DNA from: Gallaecimonas sp. GXIMD4217
Lineage (GTDB): Bacteria > Pseudomonadota > Gammaproteobacteria > Enterobacterales > Gallaecimonadaceae
DNA: 64,000 bases
Assembly (NCBI RefSeq): GCF_038087665.1
Contig: NZ_CP149925.1
Coordinates: 1,081,455 to 1,145,454, forward strand
Direction of reading: 5' to 3'
A program made the translations under genes and the position numbers. Positions 47,538 to 55,429 of the stretch are shown in pieces; position 1 is the first letter of the stretch, and each line of letters starts with the position of its first letter. A model generated the notes under the pieces. The model ran no database searches and had not been told where the DNA came from. It saw only the letters and a list, made by a program, of their open reading frames with translations.

Positions 47538-47553
47538 CTAGGTTATAACCTAG
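47538..47553. promoter_or_regulatory. 16-bp palindrome upstream of rimK
   Basis: CTAGGTTATAACCTAG, a perfect palindrome 67 bases before the rimK ATG and 115 before the DJ-1 gene. It includes TATAAC, so it could overlap a -10 or be a dimeric repressor site. Confidence 0.5.
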
Positions 47554-47667
47554 CGGATTTTTCAGACTTTTTTGGGAAAGTTGTCCTGGCCCCAGGCCAG
47601 TCTCGAGCCGCAGCTTGGTGCCTTGGCCGCCTATACTCCACCCAAATGGAGCAACTAGGACGGCGAC

Positions 47668-48342
47668 ATGAAGATCCTGATGGTACTGACCTCACACGAC
47701 CGGCTCGGCGACAGCGGCGAGCCCACCGGATTCTGGCTGGAGGAGCTGGCGGCGCCCTATTACCGCTTCAAGGAGGCCGGTGCCGAGGTGGTGCTGGCCT
47801 CGCCCCAGGGCGGCCGGCCGCCGGTGGATCCCAAGAGCCTGGCCGAGGAAAGCCTCACCGACGACGCCCGCCGTTTTCAGGATGACGATCAGGCCATGGC
47901 CCTGCTGGCCGATACGGTGCCGCTCAAGAGCGTGAAGGCCGACGACTTCGATGCCCTCTTTTATCCCGGCGGCCATGGCCCGCTCTGGGACTTGGCCGAG
48001 GATGCCTACTCCCAGGCGCTGATCGAGGACTTCTTCGACGCCGCCAAGCCGGTGGCGGCGGTCTGCCATGGCCCGGCGGTGTTCGTGAAGGTGGTGGACG
48101 GCGAAGGCCTGCCCTTCCTGCTTGGCAAGAAGCTGACCGGCTTCTCCAACGCCGAAGAAGCCGCCGTGGGCCTGACCGAGGTGGTGCCCTTCCTGCTGGA
48201 AGACGCCATCGTCGAGAAGGGCGGCAGCTACGAAAAGGGCCTGGATTGGCAGGACTTCGTGGTCAGCGACGGCCACCTGATCACCGGCCAGAACCCCCAG
48301 TCTTCCTCCTCCACGGCCAGGGCGGTGCTGGAGCTGCTTTAA
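47668..48342 (+). CDS. DJ-1/PfpI family protein (Hsp31-type)
   Basis: 224 residues: Glu in SGEPTGFWLEELAAPYY, nucleophile Cys in AVCHGPAVF and DGHLITGQNPQSS. This pattern matches the Hsp31/glyoxalase III-like group, acting on methylglyoxal-type carbonyls or as chaperone. ACTAGGACGGCGAC lies before the ATG. Stop converges with the next gene. Confidence 0.83.
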   Translation: MKILMVLTSHDRLGDSGEPTGFWLEELAAPYYRFKEAGAEVVLASPQGGRPPVDPKSLAEESLTDDARRFQDDDQAMALLADTVPLKSVKADDFDALFYPGGHGPLWDLAEDAYSQALIEDFFDAAKPVAAVCHGPAVFVKVVDGEGLPFLLGKKLTGFSNAEEAAVGLTEVVPFLLEDAIVEKGGSYEKGLDWQDFVVSDGHLITGQNPQSSSSTARAVLELL

Positions 48343-49444
48343 AGGGCAAAGGGCTTGGTGAACACCTTGTAGAGCTCGGTGCCCTGGTTCACGCTGGCCG
48401 AGGCGAAGTGCAGTATGGGCAGCACATCGCGTTCCAGGGTGATGTCCCTGGCATGGCCGCCGCCGTCCAGCCGCAGCAGCCTCGCCAGGGGCTCTCCGGC
48501 AGGCAGCGGCCGGCCCGGCCTGGCCAGGTACTGGACGAAGCCGCCGGCCGGGCTGTGGATGGCCTGGTAGTCCCTGAGCAGGCAGGCGTGGCGGACCATG
48601 TCCCTGGGCTGGTAGGGGCAATCGCCTATCACCCCCTTGCGGGTCAGGTAGGCCAGGATGGAGCCGGCCTGGCGCCCGGCCTCGGCCAGATCGATGTCTT
48701 CCTGGCTGCCCAGTTCCACCGTGAAGGCCTCCACCCCCAGCGACAATGCCCGGCCCCGCTCCGCCAGAGCATCACCGAGCCGCCACCAGGGACAGAACAC
48801 CGACTCGTCCAGGGCGCCGTCGAACTGGTTGGGGATCAACAGCACATGGGGGATGTCGAACAGCCTGGCCGACTCCCGGGCGTAGTCGGGCACGTAGAGA
48901 TGGCTGGCGGAGACGGGGCCGGTGTGCAGATCCAGCACCAGATCCGCCTGCAGCGCCTGGCGCTGCAGGGTCATGGCCAGGCGGCGGCCGGTGCTGAGCG
49001 CCAGCGGCTCTGCCAGGCGCTGCTCCAGCTCCGTCAGCAGGGCCTGGCGGTAGGCGGCCTTGAGGGCATCCGGCTCCTTTTGGCCGTGCTTGGCCAGGAA
49101 GGCATCCAAGTCCGGGCGCAGGTCGGCATAGAGCCGGTTCCAGTTCTGGCCGGTGACGGGATCGAAACGGCCCAAGGTGAACTCGCCGCTCTTCTGGTTC
49201 AGGCCCAGGGGATTGGCCATGGGCACCAGGCTGATGTCGCCGAGCCGCTCCAGGGCCGGCAACAGCTGCAGCAGCTGGTAGATCACCGCGTTGCCCTGGA
49301 CCTCGGCGCCGTGCAGGTTGGCCTGGATGTAGACGCTGGGGCCACAACCTCGGCCCCGGAACCGATACAGGGGGCCGTCAGCGGCTCGCCATTGGCCCTT
49401 TCCCCCAGCACCAGCGTCTCCTGGATGACGGCCGCGGTGGTCAT
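48339..49444 (-). pseudogene. Frameshifted aspartoacylase/AstE-family gene
   Basis: Zinc-hydrolase family gene (ANLHGAEVQGN, LDLHTGPVS) whose natural start, ATG at 49,444, forms an ATGA overlap with the lysC stop and reads MTTAAVIQETLVLGERANGE. That frame leaves the conserved frame at a five-C run (G's at 49,370-49,374 on the plus strand); one more C would join it to PLYRFRG... and give 368 residues, the expected size. Hence a one-base deletion, a sequencing error, or slippage. The downstream frame alone has no plausible start. Distinct from the rimK-linked paralogue. Confidence 0.78.
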
Positions 49445-50802
49445 GCATTCCCTGGGCATGGCGGCTCCTCGTCGAACAGCACCTGGTGCAGGCGGGCCAT
49501 GATCGGATCGGCGACGGCGTCGTCCACCAAAAAGGCCAGGTTATGGGGACTGGCGCCATGGCAGATCAGGCGGATGTTGAAGTCGCTGATGCGCTCGAAG
49601 ATCCGCGCCGCCACCCCGGGCCTCTGGTTGACCCTGGAGCCCACCAGGGTCACCAGGGTCAGGCCGCTCTGCACCTGCACCTGGCAATGCTCCCTGAGCC
49701 TGGCCAGCACCGCTTCGGACAGCGCCTGCTCCGAGCCGATGGCGTCCAACGTCAGGGCGATGCTGACCTCGGAGGTGGTCACCATGTCGACGCTGATCCT
49801 GTGCTCGGCCAACAGCGAGAAGATCCGCCCCAGGAAACCGTAGCTGTGCAGCATGCTGAGGCTGGACAGGGTCAGCAGGGTCTGGTCCCGGCGGCAGGCC
49901 AGGGCCACGAAGGGGGCCTGGTTGCTGCTGTCCGCCAGCACCTTGGTGCCGCCCTGGTTTGGCGCCTTGCTGGCGCCGATAAAGACCGGGATCCCGGCCC
50001 GCACCGCCGGCCACAAGGTCTTGGGATGCAGTACCTTGGCGCCGAAGGTGGCCAGCTCCGCCGCCTGGGTGAAACTGAGCTCGGGGATGGGGCGGGCCGT
50101 GGGCACCAGGCGCGGATCCGTGCTGTAGATCCCGGCCACGTCGGTCCAGATCTGCAGTTCCTGGGCCCCCATGGCTTCGGCGAACAGCGCTGCGCTGTAG
50201 TCGGAGCCGCCCCGGCCCAGGGTGGTGGTGTTGCCCAGGCCGTCCCGGCCGATGAAGCCCTGGGTCACCAGCACCGCATGGGGCTCGCCGGCCAGCGCCG
50301 CCTGCAGCTGGGTTCGGGTCTGCTCCAGCAGCGGCTCGGCCTGGCCGGCCTGGTTGTCGGTGGCCAGCACCGAGCGGGCATCCAGCAGCCTGGCGTCGAC
50401 GCCACGCTCCCTGAGCAGCGCCGTGAACAGCAGGCTGGACAGGCGCTCGCCCATGGCCAGCAGGGCGTCCCGGCGGATGGCGGTCATGGGCGCTTGTGCC
50501 AGTGCCAGGGTGGTCAGCTCCGAGAGCAGGGCTTCCAGCTGGTCCTGGACTTGCCAGGGGGCCTCCAGCTTGGCCAGTAGCTGGTACTGGCGGCCTTCTA
50601 TTTCGTCCACCAGTTCGTGGCGCTGGCGCGGTGACAGCGGTCGTTCGGCCAGGGCCACCAGCTGGTTGGTGATGCCGGCGCTGGCGCTGACCACCACCAG
50701 GCGTGTGGCGGCCTCGGCCCGGATGAGGCGGACGCAGTTTTCCATGGCGTCCAGATCGGCGACGCTGGTACCGCCAAACTTTAAAACTTTGCAGGTGTTC
50801 AT
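49441..50802 (-). CDS. lysC: Lysine-sensitive aspartokinase III
   Basis: 453 residues: KFGGTSVAD N-terminus, GFIGRDGLGNTTTLGRGGSDY, GAKVLHPKTLWPA, and two C-terminal ACT domains (LSMLHSYGFLGRIFSLL, LVGSRVNQRPGVAARIF). Phosphorylates aspartate at the entry to Lys/Thr/Met synthesis. A lysine riboswitch lies 227 bases upstream. The Shine-Dalgarno is weak (GAAG). Confidence 0.94.
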   Translation of the reverse strand: MNTCKVLKFGGTSVADLDAMENCVRLIRAEAATRLVVVSASAGITNQLVALAERPLSPRQRHELVDEIEGRQYQLLAKLEAPWQVQDQLEALLSELTTLALAQAPMTAIRRDALLAMGERLSSLLFTALLRERGVDARLLDARSVLATDNQAGQAEPLLEQTRTQLQAALAGEPHAVLVTQGFIGRDGLGNTTTLGRGGSDYSAALFAEAMGAQELQIWTDVAGIYSTDPRLVPTARPIPELSFTQAAELATFGAKVLHPKTLWPAVRAGIPVFIGASKAPNQGGTKVLADSSNQAPFVALACRRDQTLLTLSSLSMLHSYGFLGRIFSLLAEHRISVDMVTTSEVSIALTLDAIGSEQALSEAVLARLREHCQVQVQSGLTLVTLVGSRVNQRPGVAARIFERISDFNIRLICHGASPHNLAFLVDDAVADPIMARLHQVLFDEEPPCPGNA

Positions 50803-50881
50803 GGGTTTTCTTCAGACAAAATAAGCCCCTGCCTTTTTTAATAAGAAAAAGGCATCGTGAAATTAAAAAAGCGAATAAGGG

Positions 50882-50965
50882 CTAGGGTTTTCGTCTGCGC
50901 GAAAACGGCAAAATCGCACCCGGGCAGGGCGGTGAAAGATAGCTGTGGGGTCTTGCGTTGTTCAT
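50882..50965 (-). CDS. Upstream ORF between lysine riboswitch and lysC
   Basis: 27 codons from ATG at 50,965, preceded by GGGAGAG at 3 bases spacing. Starts MNNARPHSYLSPP and ends PFSRRRKP. The GGGAGAG can pair with CUCUC just upstream, which in turn is complementary to the riboswitch P1 strand, so its translation may be lysine-controlled. Its first codons resemble those of lysC (ATGAACA). No homologue recognised; translation unproven. Confidence 0.42.
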   Translation of the reverse strand: MNNARPHSYLSPPCPGAILPFSRRRKP

Positions 50966-50968
50966 GGA

Positions 50969-50994
50969 CTCTCCCGTTGTGCAACGAAAGAGAG
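50969..50994 (-). promoter_or_regulatory. Putative Shine-Dalgarno sequestering hairpin
   Basis: CTCTC..CGTTG / CAACG..GAGAG stem covering the GGGAGAG before the upstream ORF. The CUCUC arm is also complementary to GAGAGCUU at the 3' end of the riboswitch, giving two exclusive structures. Confidence 0.5.
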
Positions 50995-51028
50995 CTTGGC
51001 ATTGGCCCGGGATGACCTGGACCGGCAG

Positions 51029-51192
51029 CCAGAAGCTCTCCACCTGTCGGTGACAGGCCCAGGGATTCAGCCCTGGCGCCCGACCGCCGCGAATACCAAA
51101 GTCGCGGCGGCCTCGGCGTTGCTCCCCCTGGCCGTTCGTCTTGGGGGTTTGGTCCCCTCGGAACGGCTGCCTGGGCAACGCGCCTCTTCTGG
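51029..51192 (-). ncRNA. Lysine riboswitch (L-box)
   Basis: Closely matches the E. coli lysC riboswitch as I recall it: 5' CCAGAAGAGGCGCGUUGCCC, GAGGGGACC, GGGGGAGCAACGCCGAGG, GGGCUGAAUCCCUGGG, CUGUCACCGACAGG and closing GGUGGAGAGCUUCUGG pairing with the 5' end as P1. It senses free lysine and represses lysC when lysine is abundant. The expression platform lies at 50,966-51,028. Confidence 0.93.
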
Positions 51193-51253
51193 CCCTTAAG
51201 AAAGGGTCCGGGGCAGTAAATCACAAGGGCGAAATTTAAATCAAGCCCCGGAA

Positions 51254-51287
51254 ATAAAAAAAGCCGGATGGCTCCGGCTTTTTTTAT
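51254..51287. terminator. Terminator after rnt
   Basis: AAAAAAAGCCGGA-TGGC-TCCGGCTTTTTTT; ends the rnt transcript on the minus strand. Confidence 0.85.
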
Positions 51288-51961
51288 CAGGCGCTTTTTG
51301 AGGCGGTCGTTGCTTGTGCCGGCTCTTCTTCCGTTTCCGGCTGGGGCAGGGGCCAGCCGCCCAGTTCCTGCCAGCGGTTGACGATATGGCAGAACAGCTC
51401 GGCGGTGCGCTCGGCATCGTAGTTGGCGGCGTGGGCCTCGCCGTTGTCGAAGGCCATGCCGGCGGTGCGGCAGGCCTTGGCCAACACCGTCTGGCCCAGG
51501 GCCAGGCCGGCCAGGGTGGCGGTGTCGAAGGCCACGAAGGGATGGAAGGGGGAGCGCTTGATGTGGCAGCGCTCCACGGCGGCGTTGAGGAAGCCCAGAT
51601 CGAAGTGGGCGTTATGGCCCACCAGGATGCTGCGCTGGCAACCGGCCGCCTTCTGGGCCTTGCGCACCGCCTTGAAGATGTCCTTCAGGGCCTCGTCTTC
51701 GTCTACGGCCAGGCGCAGCGGGTGCCAGGGATCGGTGATGCCGGTAAACTTGAGGGCCTCCTCCTCCAGGTTGGCGCCCTCGAAGGGCAACACGTTGTGG
51801 AAGAGGGTCTTGGATACGAACAGCTTGCCCTGGTCGTCCATCTCCACGAAGGAGGCGGCGATTTGCAGCAGGGCGTCGGTCTTGGCGTTGAAGCCGGCGG
51901 TTTCCACGTCGATGATGACGGGGAAGAAGCCGCGAAAGCGGGTACTGAGATCCTGAGCCAT
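51287..51961 (-). CDS. rnt: Ribonuclease T
   Basis: 224-residue DEDDh exonuclease: [20 protein letters not shown] and [14 protein letters not shown]. Trims tRNA 3' ends including CCA turnover. C-terminal extension ([16 protein letters not shown]) is longer and low-complexity. Divergent from motY. Confidence 0.93.
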   Translation of the reverse strand: MAQDLSTRFRGFFPVIIDVETAGFNAKTDALLQIAASFVEMDDQGKLFVSKTLFHNVLPFEGANLEEEALKFTGITDPWHPLRLAVDEDEALKDIFKAVRKAQKAAGCQRSILVGHNAHFDLGFLNAAVERCHIKRSPFHPFVAFDTATLAGLALGQTVLAKACRTAGMAFDNGEAHAANYDAERTAELFCHIVNRWQELGGWPLPQPETEEEPAQATTASKSA

Positions 51962-52068
51962 TAAGGAGATGCCTGGTGGTCGATGGCGGCCATTATCGCA
52001 AAAGCGGCCGCCGGGCTAAAGTTTGTCTGGGAATGGCCGCTAACAAGGCATTGGAAAAGGGAGTGATG

Positions 52069-52923
52069 ATGTCCAAACGATTCTTGCCCCTGCTGCTGAT
52101 GGCACTGCCGGTCCTGGCCGGGCCCCGCTACTATGCGGCCGAGCTGGGCCAGTCCAGCTGGCAGCTGAGCGCCGCCAACCCGGTGCAGTGCCGCCTGGAG
52201 CACCCCATTCCCCGCTACGGCAAGGCCGTGTTCGAGGCCAGGGCCAGCCGCAACCCCAACCTGCATTTCGAGCTGGACATGCTGCGCCTGCCGAGCCGCC
52301 AGGCCAGCGCCCGCCTGCTGAGCGTGGCGCCCCAGTGGCAACCCGGCGCACCGACCCGGGAGCTGGGCAGGGTGACCCTGTACCCCCATTACCCGGCGGA
52401 GCTGGGCGATGACAAGGCCTGGACCCTGCTCACCGAGCTCGAATCCGGCCGCCTGCCGACGTTGACCTACGACGACTGGGCCGGCCAGCAGCCGGTGGCG
52501 GTGGCCCTGTCCAGCGGCAACTTCCGCCAGAGCTACTTCGCCTTCATGGACTGCATCCAGGGGCTGCTGCCCATCGGCTTCGAGGACATCGCCTTTTCGG
52601 TGCTGCGTTACCAGAAGAATTCCTCGGAGCTGCACCCGGAGTCCAGGCGCCGCCTGGCGCTGATCAGCCAATACCTGCAACACGACGACTCGGTGGGGCA
52701 GATCCTCATCGACGCCTATTCCGACTCCTACGGCGGCCGCTGGAAGAACGAGCAGCTGTCCATCCAGCGGGCCCAGGCCATCAAGGACTACCTGATCAGC
52801 ACCGGCCTGGACGAGGGCCGGATCCGCTTCGAAGGGCACGGCGAGAAGCGCCATATCGCCTCCAACGACACCGAGGCGGGTCGGATGCAGAACCGGCGGG
52901 TGGTGATAGCCCTGCAGCGCTGA
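52069..52923 (+). CDS. motY: Sodium-type flagellar motor protein MotY
   Basis: 284 residues with signal peptide (KRFLPLLLMALPVLAGPRYY). N-terminal T-ring domain resembles Vibrio MotY (RYYAAELGQSSWQLS, LEHPIPRYGKAVFEA), and the C-terminal OmpA-like peptidoglycan-binding domain has LIDAYSDSYG and MQNRRVVIAL. MotY with MotX forms the T ring that anchors PomAB stators. ATG at 52,069 chosen over 52,066 for spacing from AAGGGAG. Confidence 0.88.
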   Translation: MSKRFLPLLLMALPVLAGPRYYAAELGQSSWQLSAANPVQCRLEHPIPRYGKAVFEARASRNPNLHFELDMLRLPSRQASARLLSVAPQWQPGAPTRELGRVTLYPHYPAELGDDKAWTLLTELESGRLPTLTYDDWAGQQPVAVALSSGNFRQSYFAFMDCIQGLLPIGFEDIAFSVLRYQKNSSELHPESRRRLALISQYLQHDDSVGQILIDAYSDSYGGRWKNEQLSIQRAQAIKDYLISTGLDEGRIRFEGHGEKRHIASNDTEAGRMQNRRVVIALQR

Positions 52924-52937
52924 TTGGCCGCAGGCAC

Positions 52938-52966
52938 AAAAAAGGGCGCCCATGGCGCCCTTTTTT
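52938..52966. terminator. Bidirectional terminator motY / gloA
   Basis: AAAAAAGGGCGCC-CAT-GGCGCCCTTTTTT. Confidence 0.88.
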
Positions 52967-52979
52967 CATGCCACAAGCC

Positions 52980-53387
52980 TTAGTGGCCGAGGCCCTGGCC
53001 GGCGTGCTTCTTGTTGATGAGCTCTATCTTGTAGCCGTCGGGATCTTCCACGAAGGCGATCTCGGTGGTGCCGCCCTTGACCGGGCCCGGCTCCCGGGTC
53101 ACCTTGCCGCCGCGAGCCTTGATGGCCTGGCAGGTGGCATGGATGTCGTCGGACTCGATGGCGATATGGCCGTAGGCGTTGCCCAGCTCGTAGCTGTCGG
53201 TGCCCCAGTTGTAGGTGAGCTCCAGCACCGCCTCGTCCTTCTCGTCGCCGTAGCCCACGAAGGCCAGGGTGTACCGGTACTCGGCGTTTTCGGACTTGCG
53301 CAGCAGCTTCATGCCAAGCACGTCGGTGTAGAAGGCGATGGATCTGTCGAGGTCGCCGACCCTCAGCATGGTGTGGAGAATGCGCAT
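52980..53387 (-). CDS. gloA: Lactoylglutathione lyase (glyoxalase I)
   Basis: 135 residues; Ni/Zn ligands in [29 protein letters not shown] and GYKIELIN. Converts methylglyoxal-glutathione hemithioacetal to lactoylglutathione. Ten bases after nth. Confidence 0.95.
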   Translation of the reverse strand: MRILHTMLRVGDLDRSIAFYTDVLGMKLLRKSENAEYRYTLAFVGYGDEKDEAVLELTYNWGTDSYELGNAYGHIAIESDDIHATCQAIKARGGKVTREPGPVKGGTTEIAFVEDPDGYKIELINKKHAGQGLGH

Positions 53388-53397
53388 GGAAAGCTCC

Positions 53398-54033
53398 TTA
53401 GATCTCGGTTTTGTCTTTGTATTCGCACAGATCCTCGATGAGGCAGGAGCCGCAGCGAGGTTTGCGGGCGATACAGGTGTAGCGGCCGTGCAGGATCAGC
53501 CAGTGGTGCACGTCCACCTTGAACTCGGCGGGCACCACCTTGAGCAGCTTCTGTTCGACCTGGTTGACGTTCTTGCCCACCGCGAAGCCGGTGCGGTTGG
53601 AGACCCGGAAGATGTGGGTGTCCACGGCGATGGTGGGCCAGCCGAAGGCGGTGTTGAGCACCACGTTGGCGGTCTTGCGGCCGACGCCGGGCAAGGCCTC
53701 CAGGGCGGCCCTGTCTTCCGGCACCTGGCTGTTGTGCTGCTCGATGAGGATCCGGCAGGTCTTGATGACGTTCTCGGCCTTGGCGTTAAAGAGGCCGATG
53801 GTCTTGATGTAGTCCTTGAGGCCGTCCACCCCCAGGGCCAGTATGGCCTCCGGGGTGTTGGCCACCGGGAACAGCTTGTCGGTGGCCTTGTTGACGCCCA
53901 CGTCGGTGGCCTGGGCCGACAGGATCACGGCGATGAGCAGCTCGAAGGGGGTCGAGAAGTTCAGCTCCGTGGTGGGGTGGGGGTTGGCGTCCCTGAGGCG
54001 TTCCAGGATCTGGCGGCGTTTGTCTTTGTTCAT
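53398..54033 (-). CDS. nth: Endonuclease III
   Basis: 211 residues with helix-hairpin-helix LPGVGRKTA, catalytic Lys120 and Asp138, and [4Fe-4S] cysteines 187, 194, 197 and 203, at E. coli numbering. Removes oxidised pyrimidines in base-excision repair. One base after rsxE, as the tail of the rsx operon. Confidence 0.96.
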   Translation of the reverse strand: MNKDKRRQILERLRDANPHPTTELNFSTPFELLIAVILSAQATDVGVNKATDKLFPVANTPEAILALGVDGLKDYIKTIGLFNAKAENVIKTCRILIEQHNSQVPEDRAALEALPGVGRKTANVVLNTAFGWPTIAVDTHIFRVSNRTGFAVGKNVNQVEQKLLKVVPAEFKVDVHHWLILHGRYTCIARKPRCGSCLIEDLCEYKDKTEI

Positions 54034-54034
54034 C

Positions 54035-54721
54035 TTATTCCGCTGTTACTCGTACGCGTTCGATTTTCTGCACCGGCGCCGCCTTGGCCTGGCGGTTGGC
54101 GTCGATGAGGTTCTTGAGGGCGATCAGCAGGCCCATGCCGATGAAGGCGCCCGGCGGCAGCAGCGCCACCAGGAACTTGGCCTCCAGCTGGTACAGCTCC
54201 AGGCGCAGATCGGCGGCCCAGTCGCCCAGCAGCAGCTCGGCACCATCGAAGAGGGTGCCCTGGCCGACGATTTCCCGCAGGCTGCCCAGCACCACCAGCA
54301 CGGCGGTGAAGCCCAGGCCCATCATCAGGCCGTCGAAGGCGGCGATGCCCACCGGGTTCTTGGAGGCGAAGGCTTCGGCCCGGCCCAGGATGGCGCAGTT
54401 GGTGACGATCAGGGGGATGAAGATGCCCAGGGACTGGTAGAGGCCATAGGCGAAGGCGGTCATCACCAGCTCAACGGCGGTCACGAAGGCGGCGATGATC
54501 ATCACAAACACCGCCACCCGGATCTCCTTGGGCACCCAGTGGCGCACCAGGGACACGGTGGCGTTGGAGGCCACCAGCACCAGCAGGGTGGCCAGGCCCA
54601 GGCCCAGGGCGTTGGTGAGGGTGGCGGTGACCGCCAGCAGCGGGCACAGGCCCAGCAGCTGCACCAGGGCCGGGTTGTTGTTCCACAGGCCCTGATTGAG
54701 GACCTCTCTCATCTGGCTCAT
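54035..54721 (-). CDS. rsxE: Rsx/Rnf electron transport subunit E
   Basis: 228 residues, six TM segments; [20 protein letters not shown] and [20 protein letters not shown] match RnfE, paralogous to RsxA. Each holds one or two Cys for a membrane [2Fe-2S]. ATGA overlap with rsxG. Confidence 0.93.
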   Translation of the reverse strand: MSQMREVLNQGLWNNNPALVQLLGLCPLLAVTATLTNALGLGLATLLVLVASNATVSLVRHWVPKEIRVAVFVMIIAAFVTAVELVMTAFAYGLYQSLGIFIPLIVTNCAILGRAEAFASKNPVGIAAFDGLMMGLGFTAVLVVLGSLREIVGQGTLFDGAELLLGDWAADLRLELYQLEAKFLVALLPPGAFIGMGLLIALKNLIDANRQAKAAPVQKIERVRVTAE

Positions 54722-55356
54722 GCGTCACCTCGGCAGTTGGCGTCGGCCGAAAACAGCTGGTCCTTGTTGCGGCGGAAGTAGTGCACCACGTTGCCCACCG
54801 CCTTGACCACGGCCCTGGGGGTGATGGTGGCGCCGGTGAACTGGTCGAAGCGGCCACCGTCCTTGCGCACCGCCCAGGTGGCGTCCTTCTCGCTTTCCGG
54901 GGCCAGGCCCTCGAAGCTCAGCACCCAGTCGCTCTTGCGGATCTCCACCTTGTCGCCGAGGCCGGGGGTTTCCTTGTGCTCCAGCACCCGTACGCCGGTG
55001 ACCGTCTCGCTCTGGTAGTCGATGCCGACGATGAGGGCAATGGCGCCGTTGTAGCCGTCCGGGGCTATGGCCTCGATGGCGGCGGCCACGGGCTGACCCT
55101 CCTTCCTGGCCAGATACACCGGCATGGGCTCGCTGGCCCCCAGGTACTGGCGGGAGCGGACCAGGGTGCAATCGTCGTACAGATCGTTGTCGTGGCGCGC
55201 CTCGGGGATCAGGGTGTTGAGCACGACCAAGGTCTGCTGGGCCTTCTGGCGGGCGATCCTGTCCTTGGTCAGGGCATGGGTGCCGGCCAGCAGGGCCGTG
55301 GCCACCAGGGCGAAACCACCGAGGATGAGGCCGTTCTTCTTGGCGGCGGAAATCAT
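54718..55356 (-). CDS. rsxG: Rsx/Rnf subunit G (covalent FMN)
   Basis: 212 residues, one N-terminal TM helix (11-27) and an FMN-binding domain with flavinylation motif DQFTGATIT (171-179). Start [10 protein letters not shown] at 55,356, with GGGGAGGACAAGG ahead; this stretch is a second copy of the rsxD end. Confidence 0.92.
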   Translation of the reverse strand: MISAAKKNGLILGGFALVATALLAGTHALTKDRIARQKAQQTLVVLNTLIPEARHDNDLYDDCTLVRSRQYLGASEPMPVYLARKEGQPVAAAIEAIAPDGYNGAIALIVGIDYQSETVTGVRVLEHKETPGLGDKVEIRKSDWVLSFEGLAPESEKDATWAVRKDGGRFDQFTGATITPRAVVKAVGNVVHYFRRNKDQLFSADANCRGDA

Positions 55357-55382
55357 GCCTTGTCCTCCCCATGGACCTTGGT
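55353..55382. repeat. rsxD-end repeat, copy 2 (rsxG start)
   Basis: 30-bp copy of 55,400-55,429, two mismatches, 47 bp apart; carries the rsxG Shine-Dalgarno and ATG. Confidence 0.85.
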
Positions 55383-55399
55383 GCAATAAGTCACTTTGC

Positions 55400-55429
55400 T
55401 CATGCCTTGTCCTCCCCGTAGACCTTGGT
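55400..55429. repeat. rsxD-end repeat, copy 1
   Basis: Codes for the rsxD C-terminus (KVYGEDKA) and stop; partner of 55,353-55,382. Confidence 0.85.

Noticed and set aside
48339-49559. Treating the whole 406-codon frame behind lysC as the intact gene
   Set aside because: Its first 80 codons run antiphase inside lysC and are low-complexity; the family N-terminus is in another frame starting at 49,444.
50805-50860. Intrinsic terminator just before lysC (GCCTTTTT...AAAAAAGGC stem)
   Set aside because: No T-run follows the stem on the lysC strand, so it is not called a terminator; it may simply be AT-rich leader.
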